Of a DNA stretch of 64,000 nt, positions 17,408 through 28,465 are shown piece after piece (the stretch's first letter is position 1; the number at the start of each line of letters is the position of its first letter). The DNA lies in NCBI GenBank assembly GCA_031274285.1, contig JAISQJ010000091.1:1-64000 (forward strand), written 5' to 3'. Source of the DNA: Treponema sp. (GTDB taxonomy: Bacteria > Spirochaetota > Spirochaetia > Treponematales > Breznakiellaceae). Position numbers and translations under genes: made by a program. The notes beneath the pieces were generated by a model. It saw nothing but the letters and a program-made list of their open reading frames with translations, searched no databases and had not been told where the DNA came from.

Positions 17408-20400
17408 ATGCGGGATATTCAGGATTTTGACTCGATTATGATACGTTTGGCCTCCCCGGAAATGATCCGGGCCTGGTCCTACGGGGAAGTTAAGAAGCCG
17501 GAGACCATTAACTACCGGACTCTGCGGCCGGAAAAGGACGGTCTCTTCTGCGAGCGGATCTTCGGAACCACCAAGGAATGGGAGTGCTACTGCGGAAAGT
17601 TTAAGTCGATCCGTTACAAGGGGGTTATCTGCGACCGCTGCGGGGTCGAGGTGACCCACTTCAAGGTCCGCCGGGAGCGGATGGGCCATATTGAACTGGC
17701 GGCCCCGGTATCCCACATCTGGTACTATCGTTCGGTTCCCAGCCGTATGGGGCTGCTCCTTGACATGACCATGACGGCCCTCCGTTCGGTGCTCTACTAC
17801 GAGAAATACGTGGTTATCGACGCCGGGGAGACCGACTTAAAGAAGATGCAGCTCCTCTCCGAGGAGGAGTATTACGAGAACCAGGAGCGTTACGGCGGTG
17901 GTTTCAGCGCCGGTATGGGGGCGGAGGCGATCCGCACCCTCCTGGAAAACGTCAATCTGGATGAGCTGTCCGCGGAATTGCGGGTCAAGATGATCGAAAA
18001 GGGGGCCAAGAGCGACAAGCGGCTCCTTAAGCGTATCGAAATCGTTGAAAATTTCCGCAATTCCAAGAACAAGCCCGAATGGATGATCCTGGACGTGATC
18101 CCCGTCATCCCCCCGGATCTGCGGCCCATGGTGCAGCTTGACGGCGGTCGTTTTGCCACTTCGGACCTCAACGACCTGTACCGCCGGGTGATCAACCGGA
18201 ACAACCGGCTTAAGCGGCTCCAGATCCTCAACGCCCCGGATATCATCATCCGTAACGAGAAACGGATGCTCCAGGAGGCGGTGGACGCGCTGTTCGACAA
18301 TTCCAAGAAGAAGCGGGTGGTTAAGGGGGCCAGCAACCGGCCCCTCAAGTCCATCTCCGACATGCTCAAGGGGAAGCAGGGCCGGTTCCGGCAGAATCTC
18401 CTGGGCAAACGGGTTGACTATTCGGGCCGCAGCGTCATCACCGTGGGGCCTGATCTCAAGATGTGGCAGTGCGGGCTTCCCACCAAGATGGCCCTGGAAC
18501 TCTTTAAGCCCTTCATTATGAAGAAGCTGGTGGACAAGGATGTGGTCTACAACATCAAGAAGGCCAAGATCCTGGTGGAAGCCGAGACCCCGGAGGTCTT
18601 TGCCATCCTGGACGATGTGGTAAAGGAACATCCGGTACTTCTGAACCGGGCCCCCACCCTGCACCGGCTGGGTATCCAGGCCTTTGAGCCGGTCCTGGTG
18701 GAGGGAAAGGCCATTAAATTACATCCCCTGGTCTGCCATGCCTTTAACGCCGACTTTGACGGTGACCAGATGGCGGTCCACGTACCCCTGACCCAGGCGG
18801 CCCAGATGGAGTGCTGGACCCTGATGCTTAGCGCCCGGAATCTCCTGAACCCGGCCAACGGTAAGACCATCGTGTTCCCCTCCCAGGATATGGTGCTGGG
18901 GATCAACTTCCTCACCCGGATCAAGCCCAAGGCCAAGGGCCAGGGCCGGCGCTACCACACGGTGGAGGAAGTGCTTATGGCGGTGGAAACCAAGTCCCTG
19001 GACCGGGAAGCCTCCATCCGGGTGCGGCCCCCCAAGTCCCCTATATGGGATAAGCCCGGCCACGAGGCCGGCCTGGGGGAGGATGGTCTTCTTGAGACCA
19101 CCGCGGGACGGCTGGTGTTCAACGAGGAACTGCCCGAGGAGATTCCCTATATCAACTATGAGCTTAGGGACAAGGAACTGAGGGCCCTGATCGAGCATAT
19201 CTTCAGTGAAAAGGGTTCCTGGATCACGGTGAAGATGCTGGATGCCATCAAGGCCACGGGTTACAAATACGCCACGGTTTTTGGCGCCACCATCGGGGTG
19301 GATGACATTGTGGTACCCAAGGAAAAGCCGGAGATGATTGAAACGGCCAATAAGGCGGTGGAGGAGATCCAGCGGTATTGGCGCCAGGGTACCATTACCC
19401 CGGAGGAGCGGTACAACCGGGTGGTGGCGGTATGGACCAAGACCAACGATGACCTTACCAATATCATGATGAAGACCCTGGAGGCCGATCGGGACGGCTT
19501 TAATTCGGTGTATATGATGGCCAATTCCGGCGCCCGGGGAAGCCGCAACCAGATCCGCCAGCTTGCCGGTATGCGGGGTCTTATGACCAAACCTTCGGGG
19601 GACATCATCGAACTGCCTATCCGGTCCAACTTCAAGGAAGGGCTTTCGGTTATCGAATTCTTTATCTCCACCAACGGCGCCCGGAAGGGGCTGGCGGATA
19701 CGGCCCTTAAAACCGCCGAAGCCGGCTACCTTACCCGGCGGCTGGTGGACATCGCCCAGGATGTGGTGGTGAACGAGGATGACTGCGGTACGATCAACGG
19801 GATAACCTACTCCGCCATCAAGGACGGGGAAGATATTGTGGAACCCTTAAGCGACCGTATCGTGGGCCGCTATACCCTGGAACGGGTTAAGCACCCCATT
19901 ACCGGGGAACTTATCATCGATGTGAACGAAGAGATCACCGAGGCGATTGCCGCCACCATCGAAAAGGCCGGGATCGAGTCGGTGCGGATCCGCACGGTCC
20001 TTACCTGCGAAGCGGAACACGGGGTATGCCGCAAATGCTACGGTCGGAATCTTGCCACCAACCGTTCGGTGGATATCGGCGAAACCGTGGGAACCATCGC
20101 GGCTCAGTCCATCGGTCAGCCGGGGACTCAGCTTACCATGCGGACCTTCCATATCGGCGGCGTTTCTACCAAGGCCAGCGAGGAAAACCGCACCTTCCTC
20201 AAGTACCCGGTTTATATCCGGGATATTACCGGGGCCCATGTGGAGATGCCCGATGGTCACTGGCTCTTTACCCGCAAGGGCTACGCGGTGGTCAACAAGG
20301 TGCTGCAGGAATATAAGCTGGAAAGCCAGGATGTCCTGTTGGTGGAAAGCGGCAAGCGGATCATCCGGGACGAGCCGATTATCAGGCGGGGGGACCGGGA

Positions 20401-21754
20401 GATTCTGTCTTCGGAAATTGCCTACGCCATGCTGTTGGAGAAAGCCGGGGGCCGTACGCTCTACCTTATCGGCCAGGATCAGAAGATTGAAATCCGCAAC
20501 GGTTCGGACCTGCTGGTAAAGAAAGGCGATGTGGTGGGCGCGGAAAAAACCATCGCCTCCTTTGACCCCTTCTCGGATCCCATCATTGCCGAGGCTTCCG
20601 GTTACGTAAACTACGAAGATATTATTCCCGGCACCACCCTGCGGGAAGAAATTGACGAGGAAACGGGGAACAGGGAAAAACGGATCACCGAATTTCAGAT
20701 GGAAAGCAAGCAGCCCCGGATCATTATCACCGATGACCAGGGGAACGAGGCGGCTTCGTACTTCCTCCCCGGCGGCGCTTCCATCCAGGTGGACGAATTT
20801 GAGCTTGACGCCAAGGGAGACCCCGTGCTTGACAGCAACGGAAAGCAGCTTAGGGTCAGGATAAATGCCGGTAAGATCATCGCCAAGACCGTAAAGGAAT
20901 CCGCCAAGGCCATGGACATTACCTCCGGCCTTCCCCGGGTAAGCGAACTCTTTGAAGCCCGCAAGCCCAAGAGCCCCGCGGTGCTGGCCCAGGTGTCGGG
21001 AACCGTATACTTTAAGGGCATTGTCAAGGGAAAACGGGTGGTCACCATCGTGGACGCCTTCGGCAAGGAATACAAACACCTTATCCCCATGACCAAGCGC
21101 CTTTTGATCCGGGACGGCGATACGGTTGAGGCCGGAGAGTCCCTCTGCCTGGGGGCAATCAATCCCCACGACGTGCTTCATATCCAGGGTGAGGCCACCC
21201 TGCAGCGGTATCTGATGGATGAAATCCAGCAGGTCTACCGCCTCCAGGGGGTTTCCATCAACGACAAGCATATCGGCGTCATCGTCCGCCAGATGATGCG
21301 GAAGGTGGAGATCGTGGCAGTGGGAGACACCAAGTTCATTTACGGGCAGATGGTGGATAAGTACCGCTTCCACGAGGAGAATAACCGGGTCATGGCGGAA
21401 GGGGGGCAGCCCGCGGTGGCCCGGCCCATGTTCCAGGGTATCACCAAGGCCAGCCTGAACATCGACTCCTTCCTTTCGGCGGCCAGCTTCCAGGATACCA
21501 CCAGGGTGCTCACCAACGCCGCCATCGCGGGAAGTACCGACTATCTGCGGGGCCTCAAGGAAAACATCATCATCGGCCACCCCATTCCCGCGGGCACCGG
21601 CATGAAGCGTTACCGGCAGGTCAAGCTCTTTGACGAGGACAGCCAGGACCTGGATCAGCAGATGGAGGAGATCCTGGAGCAGCGGAAGCTTGAGGCCGCC
21701 GCCGTTTCCGAGACCGAGGAAGATGAACTCATGGTAGAAGACACCGAAGAATAA
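17408..21754 (+). CDS. rpoC: DNA-directed RNA polymerase subunit beta'
   Basis: Zinc-binding [24 protein letters not shown], active site [55 protein letters not shown]. Confidence 0.99.
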   Translation: MRDIQDFDSIMIRLASPEMIRAWSYGEVKKPETINYRTLRPEKDGLFCERIFGTTKEWECYCGKFKSIRYKGVICDRCGVEVTHFKVRRERMGHIELAAPVSHIWYYRSVPSRMGLLLDMTMTALRSVLYYEKYVVIDAGETDLKKMQLLSEEEYYENQERYGGGFSAGMGAEAIRTLLENVNLDELSAELRVKMIEKGAKSDKRLLKRIEIVENFRNSKNKPEWMILDVIPVIPPDLRPMVQLDGGRFATSDLNDLYRRVINRNNRLKRLQILNAPDIIIRNEKRMLQEAVDALFDNSKKKRVVKGASNRPLKSISDMLKGKQGRFRQNLLGKRVDYSGRSVITVGPDLKMWQCGLPTKMALELFKPFIMKKLVDKDVVYNIKKAKILVEAETPEVFAILDDVVKEHPVLLNRAPTLHRLGIQAFEPVLVEGKAIKLHPLVCHAFNADFDGDQMAVHVPLTQAAQMECWTLMLSARNLLNPANGKTIVFPSQDMVLGINFLTRIKPKAKGQGRRYHTVEEVLMAVETKSLDREASIRVRPPKSPIWDKPGHEAGLGEDGLLETTAGRLVFNEELPEEIPYINYELRDKELRALIEHIFSEKGSWITVKMLDAIKATGYKYATVFGATIGVDDIVVPKEKPEMIETANKAVEEIQRYWRQGTITPEERYNRVVAVWTKTNDDLTNIMMKTLEADRDGFNSVYMMANSGARGSRNQIRQLAGMRGLMTKPSGDIIELPIRSNFKEGLSVIEFFISTNGARKGLADTALKTAEAGYLTRRLVDIAQDVVVNEDDCGTINGITYSAIKDGEDIVEPLSDRIVGRYTLERVKHPITGELIIDVNEEITEAIAATIEKAGIESVRIRTVLTCEAEHGVCRKCYGRNLATNRSVDIGETVGTIAAQSIGQPGTQLTMRTFHIGGVSTKASEENRTFLKYPVYIRDITGAHVEMPDGHWLFTRKGYAVVNKVLQEYKLESQDVLLVESGKRIIRDEPIIRRGDREILSSEIAYAMLLEKAGGRTLYLIGQDQKIEIRNGSDLLVKKGDVVGAEKTIASFDPFSDPIIAEASGYVNYEDIIPGTTLREEIDEETGNREKRITEFQMESKQPRIIITDDQGNEAASYFLPGGASIQVDEFELDAKGDPVLDSNGKQLRVRINAGKIIAKTVKESAKAMDITSGLPRVSELFEARKPKSPAVLAQVSGTVYFKGIVKGKRVVTIVDAFGKEYKHLIPMTKRLLIRDGDTVEAGESLCLGAINPHDVLHIQGEATLQRYLMDEIQQVYRLQGVSINDKHIGVIVRQMMRKVEIVAVGDTKFIYGQMVDKYRFHEENNRVMAEGGQPAVARPMFQGITKASLNIDSFLSAASFQDTTRVLTNAAIAGSTDYLRGLKENIIIGHPIPAGTGMKRYRQVKLFDEDSQDLDQQMEEILEQRKLEAAAVSETEEDELMVEDTEE

Positions 21755-21762
21755 AAAAACCG

Positions 21763-21792
21763 GAGCCGGGGAGAAAACCCGGCTCTTTTTTT
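21763..21792 (+). terminator. Intrinsic terminator after rpoC
   Basis: gagccggg-gagaaaa-cccggctc followed by T-tract. Confidence 0.85.
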
Positions 21793-21831
21793 GCCCTTTG
21801 CGGTAAAAAGAGATTCACGTTTTCTAAAGAG

Positions 21832-23247
21832 GTGGGTATGGCTACAAATATTGCGGTGATGGTGCTTTATTTTGGGGTGACCATTGGGATTGGCCTTTAC
21901 TTTGGCGGTAAAAAGACCGAATCTTCCTCGGATTATACCGTCAGCGGTCGTAAGCTGGGGGGCTTTGTGTACCTCCTCACCATGATTGCCACCATGGTGG
22001 GCGCCAGTTCCGTCATGGGCGGGGTTTCCTATTGGTCCCGGCGGGGGCTCTCCCAAATCTGGTATTGGTTTGGGGGACACCTCCAGACCCTCATCTTCCT
22101 GCTTTACCTGGGCCCCCGGATCAACGCTTTTGGCCGGGAACATGGGGGAGAAACTATCGGCGACTGGTTTATATACCGGTACGGAAAGGTTTCAAAATTT
22201 CTGGCTTCGGTCTTGATTGCCCTGGCCTATGTGGCTATTACGGCCTTCCAGTATTTGGCCATGGCGGTGATTTTGAACCTGGTCTTTAATATCCCCTTTA
22301 ACGTGGCCCTGCTTATTACCTCCGTGGTGGTGGTGTTTTACACCTCGGTGGGCGGCCTTTGGGCGGTGGTAACGACGGATATTTTTCAGGGTATCCTTAC
22401 CTGGCTGGGGGTTATCGTTATGGGCATCCTGTTTTACTCCCGGGCCGGCGGGATTCAACCGATTATTAAGGCGCTGCCCCCGGAGCATCTTAGGTGGTTT
22501 GGCAATGTTACCCCCTGGAACGCCTTCGCTTCCATGCTCACCCTGGGCCTGGGGATTATTTCCTGGCCCGATGTTTGGCAGCGGATCTACGCCGTAAAAA
22601 ATATCAGGACCTACCGCCAATCTACCGTGGTGAATCTTATCATCGGGATTTTTCTGACCGCCGCCGTCTGCGGCCTGGGCTTTGCTTCCCGGGTGTTGAT
22701 GCCGGATTATTCCGGTTCACCGAACAATATGCTGCCCCTGATGATTCTTAATTATTTCCCCAATGTGGTGGGGGCGATCTTCTTTGCCGTCCTTTTGGCG
22801 GTGATCATGGGTTCCGCGGATTCAGTCCTCCTGGTAAGCGGCATCATTATTTCCAAGGATATTATTGAGCCCTTCTTTAAGAGGCCCCGGACGGATAAAG
22901 AAATTCTGCGGTTTAGAAAAATTGTTACCGCCGTTACCGGATTTTTTACCCTGATCGTGTTGTTCTTTAGTACCGATATGTTCACCCTCTGGGTGATGAG
23001 CGCCGACATTACGGGGGCTACCCTGGCGGTACCGATCCTCTTTGGCTTTGCCTGGAAGCGGCCGGACGAGCGGGCTGTCTTGGCGTCCATAATTTTTGGC
23101 TTTGCGGGCTGGCTTGTCTTTACGGTATTCAAATTCCCGGTCCCCATAAACGCCATTTTGCCCGGGGCCCTGCTCTCCCTTATCGCCTATGTGGTGACCG
23201 CTTTCGCGGCCCCGCCGAGGAAGGGGAAGGCGCCCGCTCATGCCTGA
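21832..23247 (+). CDS. Sodium:solute symporter family (SSS) transporter
   Basis: Multi-TM protein; GASSVMGGVSYWSRRGLSQIWYWFGG, SADSVLLVSGIIISKDI. Confidence 0.9.
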   Translation: MGMATNIAVMVLYFGVTIGIGLYFGGKKTESSSDYTVSGRKLGGFVYLLTMIATMVGASSVMGGVSYWSRRGLSQIWYWFGGHLQTLIFLLYLGPRINAFGREHGGETIGDWFIYRYGKVSKFLASVLIALAYVAITAFQYLAMAVILNLVFNIPFNVALLITSVVVVFYTSVGGLWAVVTTDIFQGILTWLGVIVMGILFYSRAGGIQPIIKALPPEHLRWFGNVTPWNAFASMLTLGLGIISWPDVWQRIYAVKNIRTYRQSTVVNLIIGIFLTAAVCGLGFASRVLMPDYSGSPNNMLPLMILNYFPNVVGAIFFAVLLAVIMGSADSVLLVSGIIISKDIIEPFFKRPRTDKEILRFRKIVTAVTGFFTLIVLFFSTDMFTLWVMSADITGATLAVPILFGFAWKRPDERAVLASIIFGFAGWLVFTVFKFPVPINAILPGALLSLIAYVVTAFAAPPRKGKAPAHA

Positions 23248-24628
23248 TTTTGATCTGGTTATCGCCGGGGCCCGGGTCCTTGATCCCGAGACCGGCCTGG
23301 ATGAAACGCTGAATGTGGGGCTTTTGGACGGCCATATTGCCGCCCTTACCATGGCCCCCCTGCGGGGGGAGCGGGTCATTGAGGCCGCCTCCCTGGTCCT
23401 GTCCCCCGGTTTTATCGATATCCATACCCACGAAGACTTTCGGGAGACTCAACAAAGCGGCGAATTCCGCATACCCAGGGAAACTTCCGCCTGCGCCCTC
23501 CGTTCCGGGACTACCACCATCCTGGGCGGGAACTGCGGGGGCAGCAACTACCCGGTGGGGAACTACCTGGAAACCCTGGCCGCTGAAAAGCTGCCCATAA
23601 ACTGCCTGACCCTGGCGGGGAATTCCACGCTGCGGAAACTCCTGGGCCTGGACGAGTACGACACCGCTTCCCCTTCCCAGATCGCCGCCATGAAGGACCT
23701 GGCCGGGACGGCCATGGACGAGGGGGCCAGGGGAATCTCCTTTGGGCTGCAATACGCGCCGGGGACAAGTTTCGCCGAGGTCCTTGCCCTCTGCGAGGCG
23801 GTGCGGGAAAAAGATAAATTTTTCGCCGTCCACATGCGCTACGACACCCCCTCCCGGGCGGTGGAAACCGTGGAAGAGGTTATCGCGGCCGCCCGTATCA
23901 CCGGCGCGGCGCTGCAGATTTCCCACTACGCCGCCAATGTGTACGGCCTGGCAAAAAACGGCCTCTCCAATATCGACATCACCGCCCGGCTTATCGGGGA
24001 ATCGGGGGCCGATATTACGGCCGATGTGTACCCCTACGATACCTGGGCCACGGGGATACGGTCCGCGGTGTTTGACCAGGGCTTTGACGATTTTAATTTT
24101 AAGGTGACTGATTTAGAGATACTGTCCGGCCCCCTGGCGGGGCGGTACTGTACCCAGGAAATTTATGAAGAGCTTAGGCATAGCCCGCAGGAAACCTCTG
24201 TGGCCTGCCACAACGCCACCCCCATGCGGGACATTGAGGCGGCCTACCGGCTCCCCTTTGTGTGCCTGGGAAGCGATGCAAACATGACCCTGGGGGCCGA
24301 CGGACACAAGAAGGGGCATCCCCGGGCCGCCGGTTCCCCGGCCCGTTTCCTGCGGGAATTCGTGCGGGAGAAGGGACTTTTTTCCCTCATGGAGGGGATA
24401 CGGAAACTCAGCCTCCTCCCCGCCCAACGTTTGGGCCTTGGCCGCAAAGGCCGTCTGCAGGAGGGCTGCGATGCGGACCTCTGTCTCTTTGATCCCCAAA
24501 CTATCGGCGACCGGGCGGCCTTTGGGGTCGATGTCTGCGCCCTGCCCCCCACGGGGATCCGGGCGGTCATCGTGGGCGGTAAGCTTGCCTGGGAAGAAGC
24601 TCCGCCGGAAGTTCCGCCGCGGCCGTGA
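23240..24628 (+). CDS. N-acyl-D-amino-acid deacylase-like amidohydrolase
   Basis: DFDLVIAGARVLDPETGLDETLNVGLLDGHIAAL...LSPGFIDIHTHEDF...GGNCGGS...GISFGLQYAPGTSFAEV. Confidence 0.87.
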   Translation: MPDFDLVIAGARVLDPETGLDETLNVGLLDGHIAALTMAPLRGERVIEAASLVLSPGFIDIHTHEDFRETQQSGEFRIPRETSACALRSGTTTILGGNCGGSNYPVGNYLETLAAEKLPINCLTLAGNSTLRKLLGLDEYDTASPSQIAAMKDLAGTAMDEGARGISFGLQYAPGTSFAEVLALCEAVREKDKFFAVHMRYDTPSRAVETVEEVIAAARITGAALQISHYAANVYGLAKNGLSNIDITARLIGESGADITADVYPYDTWATGIRSAVFDQGFDDFNFKVTDLEILSGPLAGRYCTQEIYEELRHSPQETSVACHNATPMRDIEAAYRLPFVCLGSDANMTLGADGHKKGHPRAAGSPARFLREFVREKGLFSLMEGIRKLSLLPAQRLGLGRKGRLQEGCDADLCLFDPQTIGDRAAFGVDVCALPPTGIRAVIVGGKLAWEEAPPEVPPRP

Positions 24629-25440
24629 AGCTGGACATTGTCCGCGCCGATCCCGCGGGTAACATCACTATCTTTGTCCTTAACCGAATTGACGATCCCC
24701 TGCTCCGGGTCCGGGCCGCCAAAGCCCTGCTGGCGGAGCCTTCACTGGGGGCCGAACAGGTGGGCTTTGTCGTTCCCCCCGCCGGGCCGGGGGCATTGTG
24801 GCGGCTGGACATGATGGGGGGCGAGTTTTGCGGCAATGCGGCCCGGAGTTTCGGCCTCTATGCGGCCCGGGAGCTGGGTCTGAAGGGGAAGCTGTCGATC
24901 CCTGTTTCCGTAAGCGGAACCGATAGGCCCGTAACCGTGACCGCCGATGTTGAAGCGTTTTGGGCGGAGGCGGAGATACCCCTGCCCAGGGGCTTTGACA
25001 CCCTGGTCCATGAAGGCCGCCCCTACCCGGTCTATTTTTTTGAGGGGATCACCCATGTGATTGCCCAGGACGTAAACCCCGGCCGGGACCTGGTTGGTAA
25101 TCTTCTGGAGCTTGCGAAAAAAAAGATCCCTGAAAGGGGGGGAGAACATGCCCTTGATGCCTTTGGGGTGATGTTTTACGAAAAGCGGCGGTGTTTTATA
25201 CGGCCTGTGGTGTACGTGGCCGCCGCCGATTCCCTGGTCTTTGAATCAAGCTGCGGTTCGGGGACCGCGGCCCTGATCCTTGCATTGGCCGGGAATCTGA
25301 ACGACGGTGAGGGCCGCTGGGAGGTATCCCAGCCCGGCGGCCTTATAGAGGGGCGGGTGAAAAAAGAGGCCGGGGAAATCAAAGCCCTGAGCATCGGCGG
25401 CCCGGTGGCCCTGGACAGCCGGCGCCCGGTGATCCTGTAA
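24625..25440 (+). CDS. Diaminopimelate epimerase-fold protein; probable amino-acid racemase
   Basis: Two catalytic-Cys motifs GGEFCGNAARSFG and ESSCGSGTAALI; GTG start overlaps upstream stop. Confidence 0.8.
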   Translation: MKLDIVRADPAGNITIFVLNRIDDPLLRVRAAKALLAEPSLGAEQVGFVVPPAGPGALWRLDMMGGEFCGNAARSFGLYAARELGLKGKLSIPVSVSGTDRPVTVTADVEAFWAEAEIPLPRGFDTLVHEGRPYPVYFFEGITHVIAQDVNPGRDLVGNLLELAKKKIPERGGEHALDAFGVMFYEKRRCFIRPVVYVAAADSLVFESSCGSGTAALILALAGNLNDGEGRWEVSQPGGLIEGRVKKEAGEIKALSIGGPVALDSRRPVIL

Positions 25441-25483
25441 AGTTAAACGTAACGTCCCCCTTCTGAATCGGGGGGAAACCGTT

Positions 25484-25687
25484 TTAGGCTACTACCTGGT
25501 ACCCCGCTTCGGCCACCGCCGCTTCCATCATGGCCTGGGTGACTTCCCCGTTATGGTTCACTTCGGCGCTGTTTTTTTTAAGGTTCACCTTGGCGGACTT
25601 AACCCCGCCGATGCCTTCCAGCGCTTCCTTTACGTGTTTTACGCAGTGTTCGCAGGACATCCCTTCGATCTTGAGAGCGGTCTTCAT
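25484..25687 (-). CDS. Heavy-metal-associated (HMA) domain protein, CopZ-like copper chaperone
   Basis: MKTALKIEGMSCEHCVKHVKEALEGIGGVKSAKVNLKKNSAEV: GMSCEHC metal-binding motif. Confidence 0.92.
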   Translation of the reverse strand: MKTALKIEGMSCEHCVKHVKEALEGIGGVKSAKVNLKKNSAEVNHNGEVTQAMMEAAVAEAGYQVVA

Positions 25688-25756
25688 ATACTTCTCCTGG
25701 GAAAGGTTTTGCGTTTACTATAATTCCGGTATACTAAACGGCGCAAGGGGGCAATT

Positions 25757-26956
25757 TTGCAATACCGAGTCGATTCGCGGTCGGGGAATAAACTTTCGGT
25801 CCTGGGTTTTGGCTGCATGCGTTTCCCCAGGGCTCTGGGGGCCGTCGATATGAAAAGAACCGAGGGACTGATCCTCCGTTCCATCGAGGGGGGGCTGAAC
25901 TACTTCGATACGGCCTGGATTTACCCCGGCAGTGAGGAAGCCCTGGGCGCCGTTTTGGCGAAACACCGGCTTAGGGAAAAGGTTTTTATCGCCGCCAAAC
26001 TGCCGGTGGTTTTGCTTAGGGGCGGGGCTGACTTTGACAAATACTTCGACAAGGAGCTGGAACGGCTGCGGACCGGATACGTTGACTATTACCTTATGCA
26101 CATGCTTACCGATACGGACCTGTGGAAGAAGCTTAAGTCCTGGGGGATTGAGGCGTGGATCGCGGAGCAGAAGAGAAGCGGCCGGATTCGGCAGATTGGT
26201 TTTTCCTACCACGGCAGCCGGGACGAATTCTTAAAGCTTATCGATGACTATGACTGGGAATTCTGCCAGATTCAGTACAACTATTCGGACGAGAATTTCC
26301 AGGCCGGGGTAACGGGGCTCCGGGCCGCCGCGAAAAAGATGCCGGTGATGATCATGGAACCCCTGCTGGGGGGAAAGCTGGCGGGGGGACTCCCCGCGGA
26401 GGCGGCGCGGATCTTCAGGCAGGCCAATCCCGGCCTGTCCCCCGCGGCCTGGGGCCTTAACTGGGTATGGAACCAGGAGGAGGTGACGCTGCTCCTTTCC
26501 GGCATGGGAGAACTGTCCCAACTGGAGGAGAACCTTGCCCTTGCGGAGGCGGCCCGGCCGGGCATGCTGGGGGAGGGGGATGCGGAGGTTTACCGCCGGG
26601 TTCTGGAAACGATTAACCGCTCCTACAAGATCCGCTGTACCGGCTGTAACTACTGCATGCCCTGTCCCCGGGGGGTCAATATCCCCGGCTGCTTTGCCGC
26701 CTACAACGCTTCCTATGCCATTGGTTATGTGGCGGGGATGCAGCAGTTTGTCACCAGCACGGGCCTTATTTCCGAACGTTCAAGCGGCCCCGGCCTCTGT
26801 GTCAAATGCGGCCGCTGTGAAACCCACTGCCCCCAGCACCTTGAGATCATCAAATCCCTGGCGCTGGTACGGGGAAAAATGGAACCCCTCTGGATCCGGG
26901 GCATCGGCGCGGCGGCCAGGGCCTTTCTGGGGAAAAAAAGGATAAAAACCAAGTGA
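25757..26956 (+). CDS. Aldo/keto reductase with C-terminal 4Fe-4S ferredoxin-like domain
   Basis: YRVDSRSGNKLSVLGFGCMRFP...NYFDTAWIYPGSEEALG...; CTGCNYCMPCPRGVNIPGCF and CVKCGRCETHCPQHL. Confidence 0.93.
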   Translation: MQYRVDSRSGNKLSVLGFGCMRFPRALGAVDMKRTEGLILRSIEGGLNYFDTAWIYPGSEEALGAVLAKHRLREKVFIAAKLPVVLLRGGADFDKYFDKELERLRTGYVDYYLMHMLTDTDLWKKLKSWGIEAWIAEQKRSGRIRQIGFSYHGSRDEFLKLIDDYDWEFCQIQYNYSDENFQAGVTGLRAAAKKMPVMIMEPLLGGKLAGGLPAEAARIFRQANPGLSPAAWGLNWVWNQEEVTLLLSGMGELSQLEENLALAEAARPGMLGEGDAEVYRRVLETINRSYKIRCTGCNYCMPCPRGVNIPGCFAAYNASYAIGYVAGMQQFVTSTGLISERSSGPGLCVKCGRCETHCPQHLEIIKSLALVRGKMEPLWIRGIGAAARAFLGKKRIKTK

Positions 26957-26997
26957 AGAAAAGGGGGCGGCCCTGTGGTTTTTGCCCCGCGGCGTCC

Positions 26998-27138
26998 CTA
27001 AGCCGGTATGGTAGTGTTTGAATCAAAGTAGGCCCTAACCTGTTTTGAACGCGTGAAGTATAAAAAACCGACAAGCAATAATCCCAATGACGCAAATATA
27101 CCGGTTATTAAAAACGCCGGATACGTTGCGTTTAATTT
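26998..27138 (-). pseudogene. C-terminal fragment of a membrane protein (remnant)
   Basis: Reverse translation KLNATYPAFLITGIFASLGLLLVGFLYFTRSKQVRAYFDSNTTIPA*: one clear TM helix, no start, abutting the 3' end of the SfsA-DUF123 gene. Confidence 0.45.
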
Positions 27139-28448
27139 TCGATTAATTTTTTAAAGGCCTCCACATGGCGGAAGCGGAGGAGGAGATCGATAAAAGCGGG
27201 GTTTTTTAGGGGCGGGTCCCTGAAGTAGAAGAGGTGGCTTTTGCAGCGGCAGTCTGAGGAGCCGAAGCGCGGGACCCCCCGGCCCCCCAGGTCCTCCAGG
27301 GCGGAGGCAAGATCGCATTCCAGGTTACGGTAGGAAAGGATGGGGTAGGCCTTGATCCGCTCCGCCAGGGCGCCGAGGTAGTCGATATGCCAGCGGCGTG
27401 TCTTGCGGACATGGCGCAGGTGGCGGCTTATGCGTTTGGACAGGTTTTTCCGGGCAGAACCGGCGTAGATGTACCAGCCTGCGTCGAAGTGCAGGGTCCC
27501 CAGGGCGCCGATGACGGTGTCCCGGGCTTGGGGGATTTCCAGCATCAGCATATAGCTTCCCCCGTTTCCGGCGGCCAGCGCGCCGTGGGAAAGGTCTACC
27601 GGCACCCGGGGGCGGGCCAGGTACGCGGTCCCCCGGTTATCGCAGCGGAGGAGGCACGCGTGGATCGCCACCGGCCCGCCCTTTCCTTTGCCTGAGTCTG
27701 CCGCTTTCTTGCGCCCGGCGGCTTTGGGAACGTTCCCGGTCTTGGGAAGTTCCGCCCCGTGGCCGTGGACGCTGAGGGCCGCGGCGAACTGCGGATCGGT
27801 GTGGAGGTTTGGGATGAACCGCTCCGGTTCCCCGTGGACGATCACGAAAAGCACGTGGCACCGGTAGCCCTGTGCGCAGAGGACCGCCAGTTCTTCCAGG
27901 TGTTTGAGGGCCCGCTCCGAGGGGGCATCGGGAAACATGGCGGCGCCGTATTCCACCAGGGAGCAGGCCTTTACCTCCACCAGGTGGCGGATTCCTTCCC
28001 GGTCAACACAGAGAAAATCGAACCGGGAATCCCCCAGGGTGAATTCCCCCCGGACCTCCGTGATGCCGGGGATGATTTCCCTGAGGGCCAGCTCCTCCAC
28101 CGCCTTGTTGGCCCGGGCGGAAAAGAGGGGGGCCACCCCGGTCCGGTAGTAGATTCCCACCGCAGTCCAGCCGGTTTTCGCCTTGGCTCCGGCATCCCGC
28201 TTTTCCAGAATGAGCCGGGCGCCGGGAATATCGCTGCCCCGGTATCCAAAAAATTCGATAAGCCTCCCCGGATTGGGGCAGTGGCAGGGGATCCTGGCGG
28301 GCGCGGCCTTGGCGGGAGATGACCCAGCGGGCACGGCTTTGGGTTTTTCATCTCCGGCGATGATGAGAAAACGGTTCGGCCGTTCCACAAACAGGGCTTC
28401 CCGGTCGTTGCGGAAGAGTTTTACGCTGAGGGCTTTTTTGTCAGCCAT
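27132..28448 (-). CDS. SfsA family protein fused to a DUF123 (GIY-YIG-like) domain
   Basis: SfsA-like N-terminus (FLIIAGDEKP...CHCPNPGRLIEFF..., LGDSRFDFLCVDREGIRHLVEVKACSL) then DUF123-like GSYMLMLEIPQARDTVIGALGTLHFDAGWYIYAGSARKNLSKRISRHLR...WHIDYL. Confidence 0.85.
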   Translation of the reverse strand: MADKKALSVKLFRNDREALFVERPNRFLIIAGDEKPKAVPAGSSPAKAAPARIPCHCPNPGRLIEFFGYRGSDIPGARLILEKRDAGAKAKTGWTAVGIYYRTGVAPLFSARANKAVEELALREIIPGITEVRGEFTLGDSRFDFLCVDREGIRHLVEVKACSLVEYGAAMFPDAPSERALKHLEELAVLCAQGYRCHVLFVIVHGEPERFIPNLHTDPQFAAALSVHGHGAELPKTGNVPKAAGRKKAADSGKGKGGPVAIHACLLRCDNRGTAYLARPRVPVDLSHGALAAGNGGSYMLMLEIPQARDTVIGALGTLHFDAGWYIYAGSARKNLSKRISRHLRHVRKTRRWHIDYLGALAERIKAYPILSYRNLECDLASALEDLGGRGVPRFGSSDCRCKSHLFYFRDPPLKNPAFIDLLLRFRHVEAFKKLIEN

Positions 28449-28465
28449 GGAGGCTGGCGGGGAAA

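Noticed and set aside
19847-21580. 577-aa minus-strand ORF antisense to rpoC
   Set aside because: Shadow ORF opposite a highly conserved gene; no family features.
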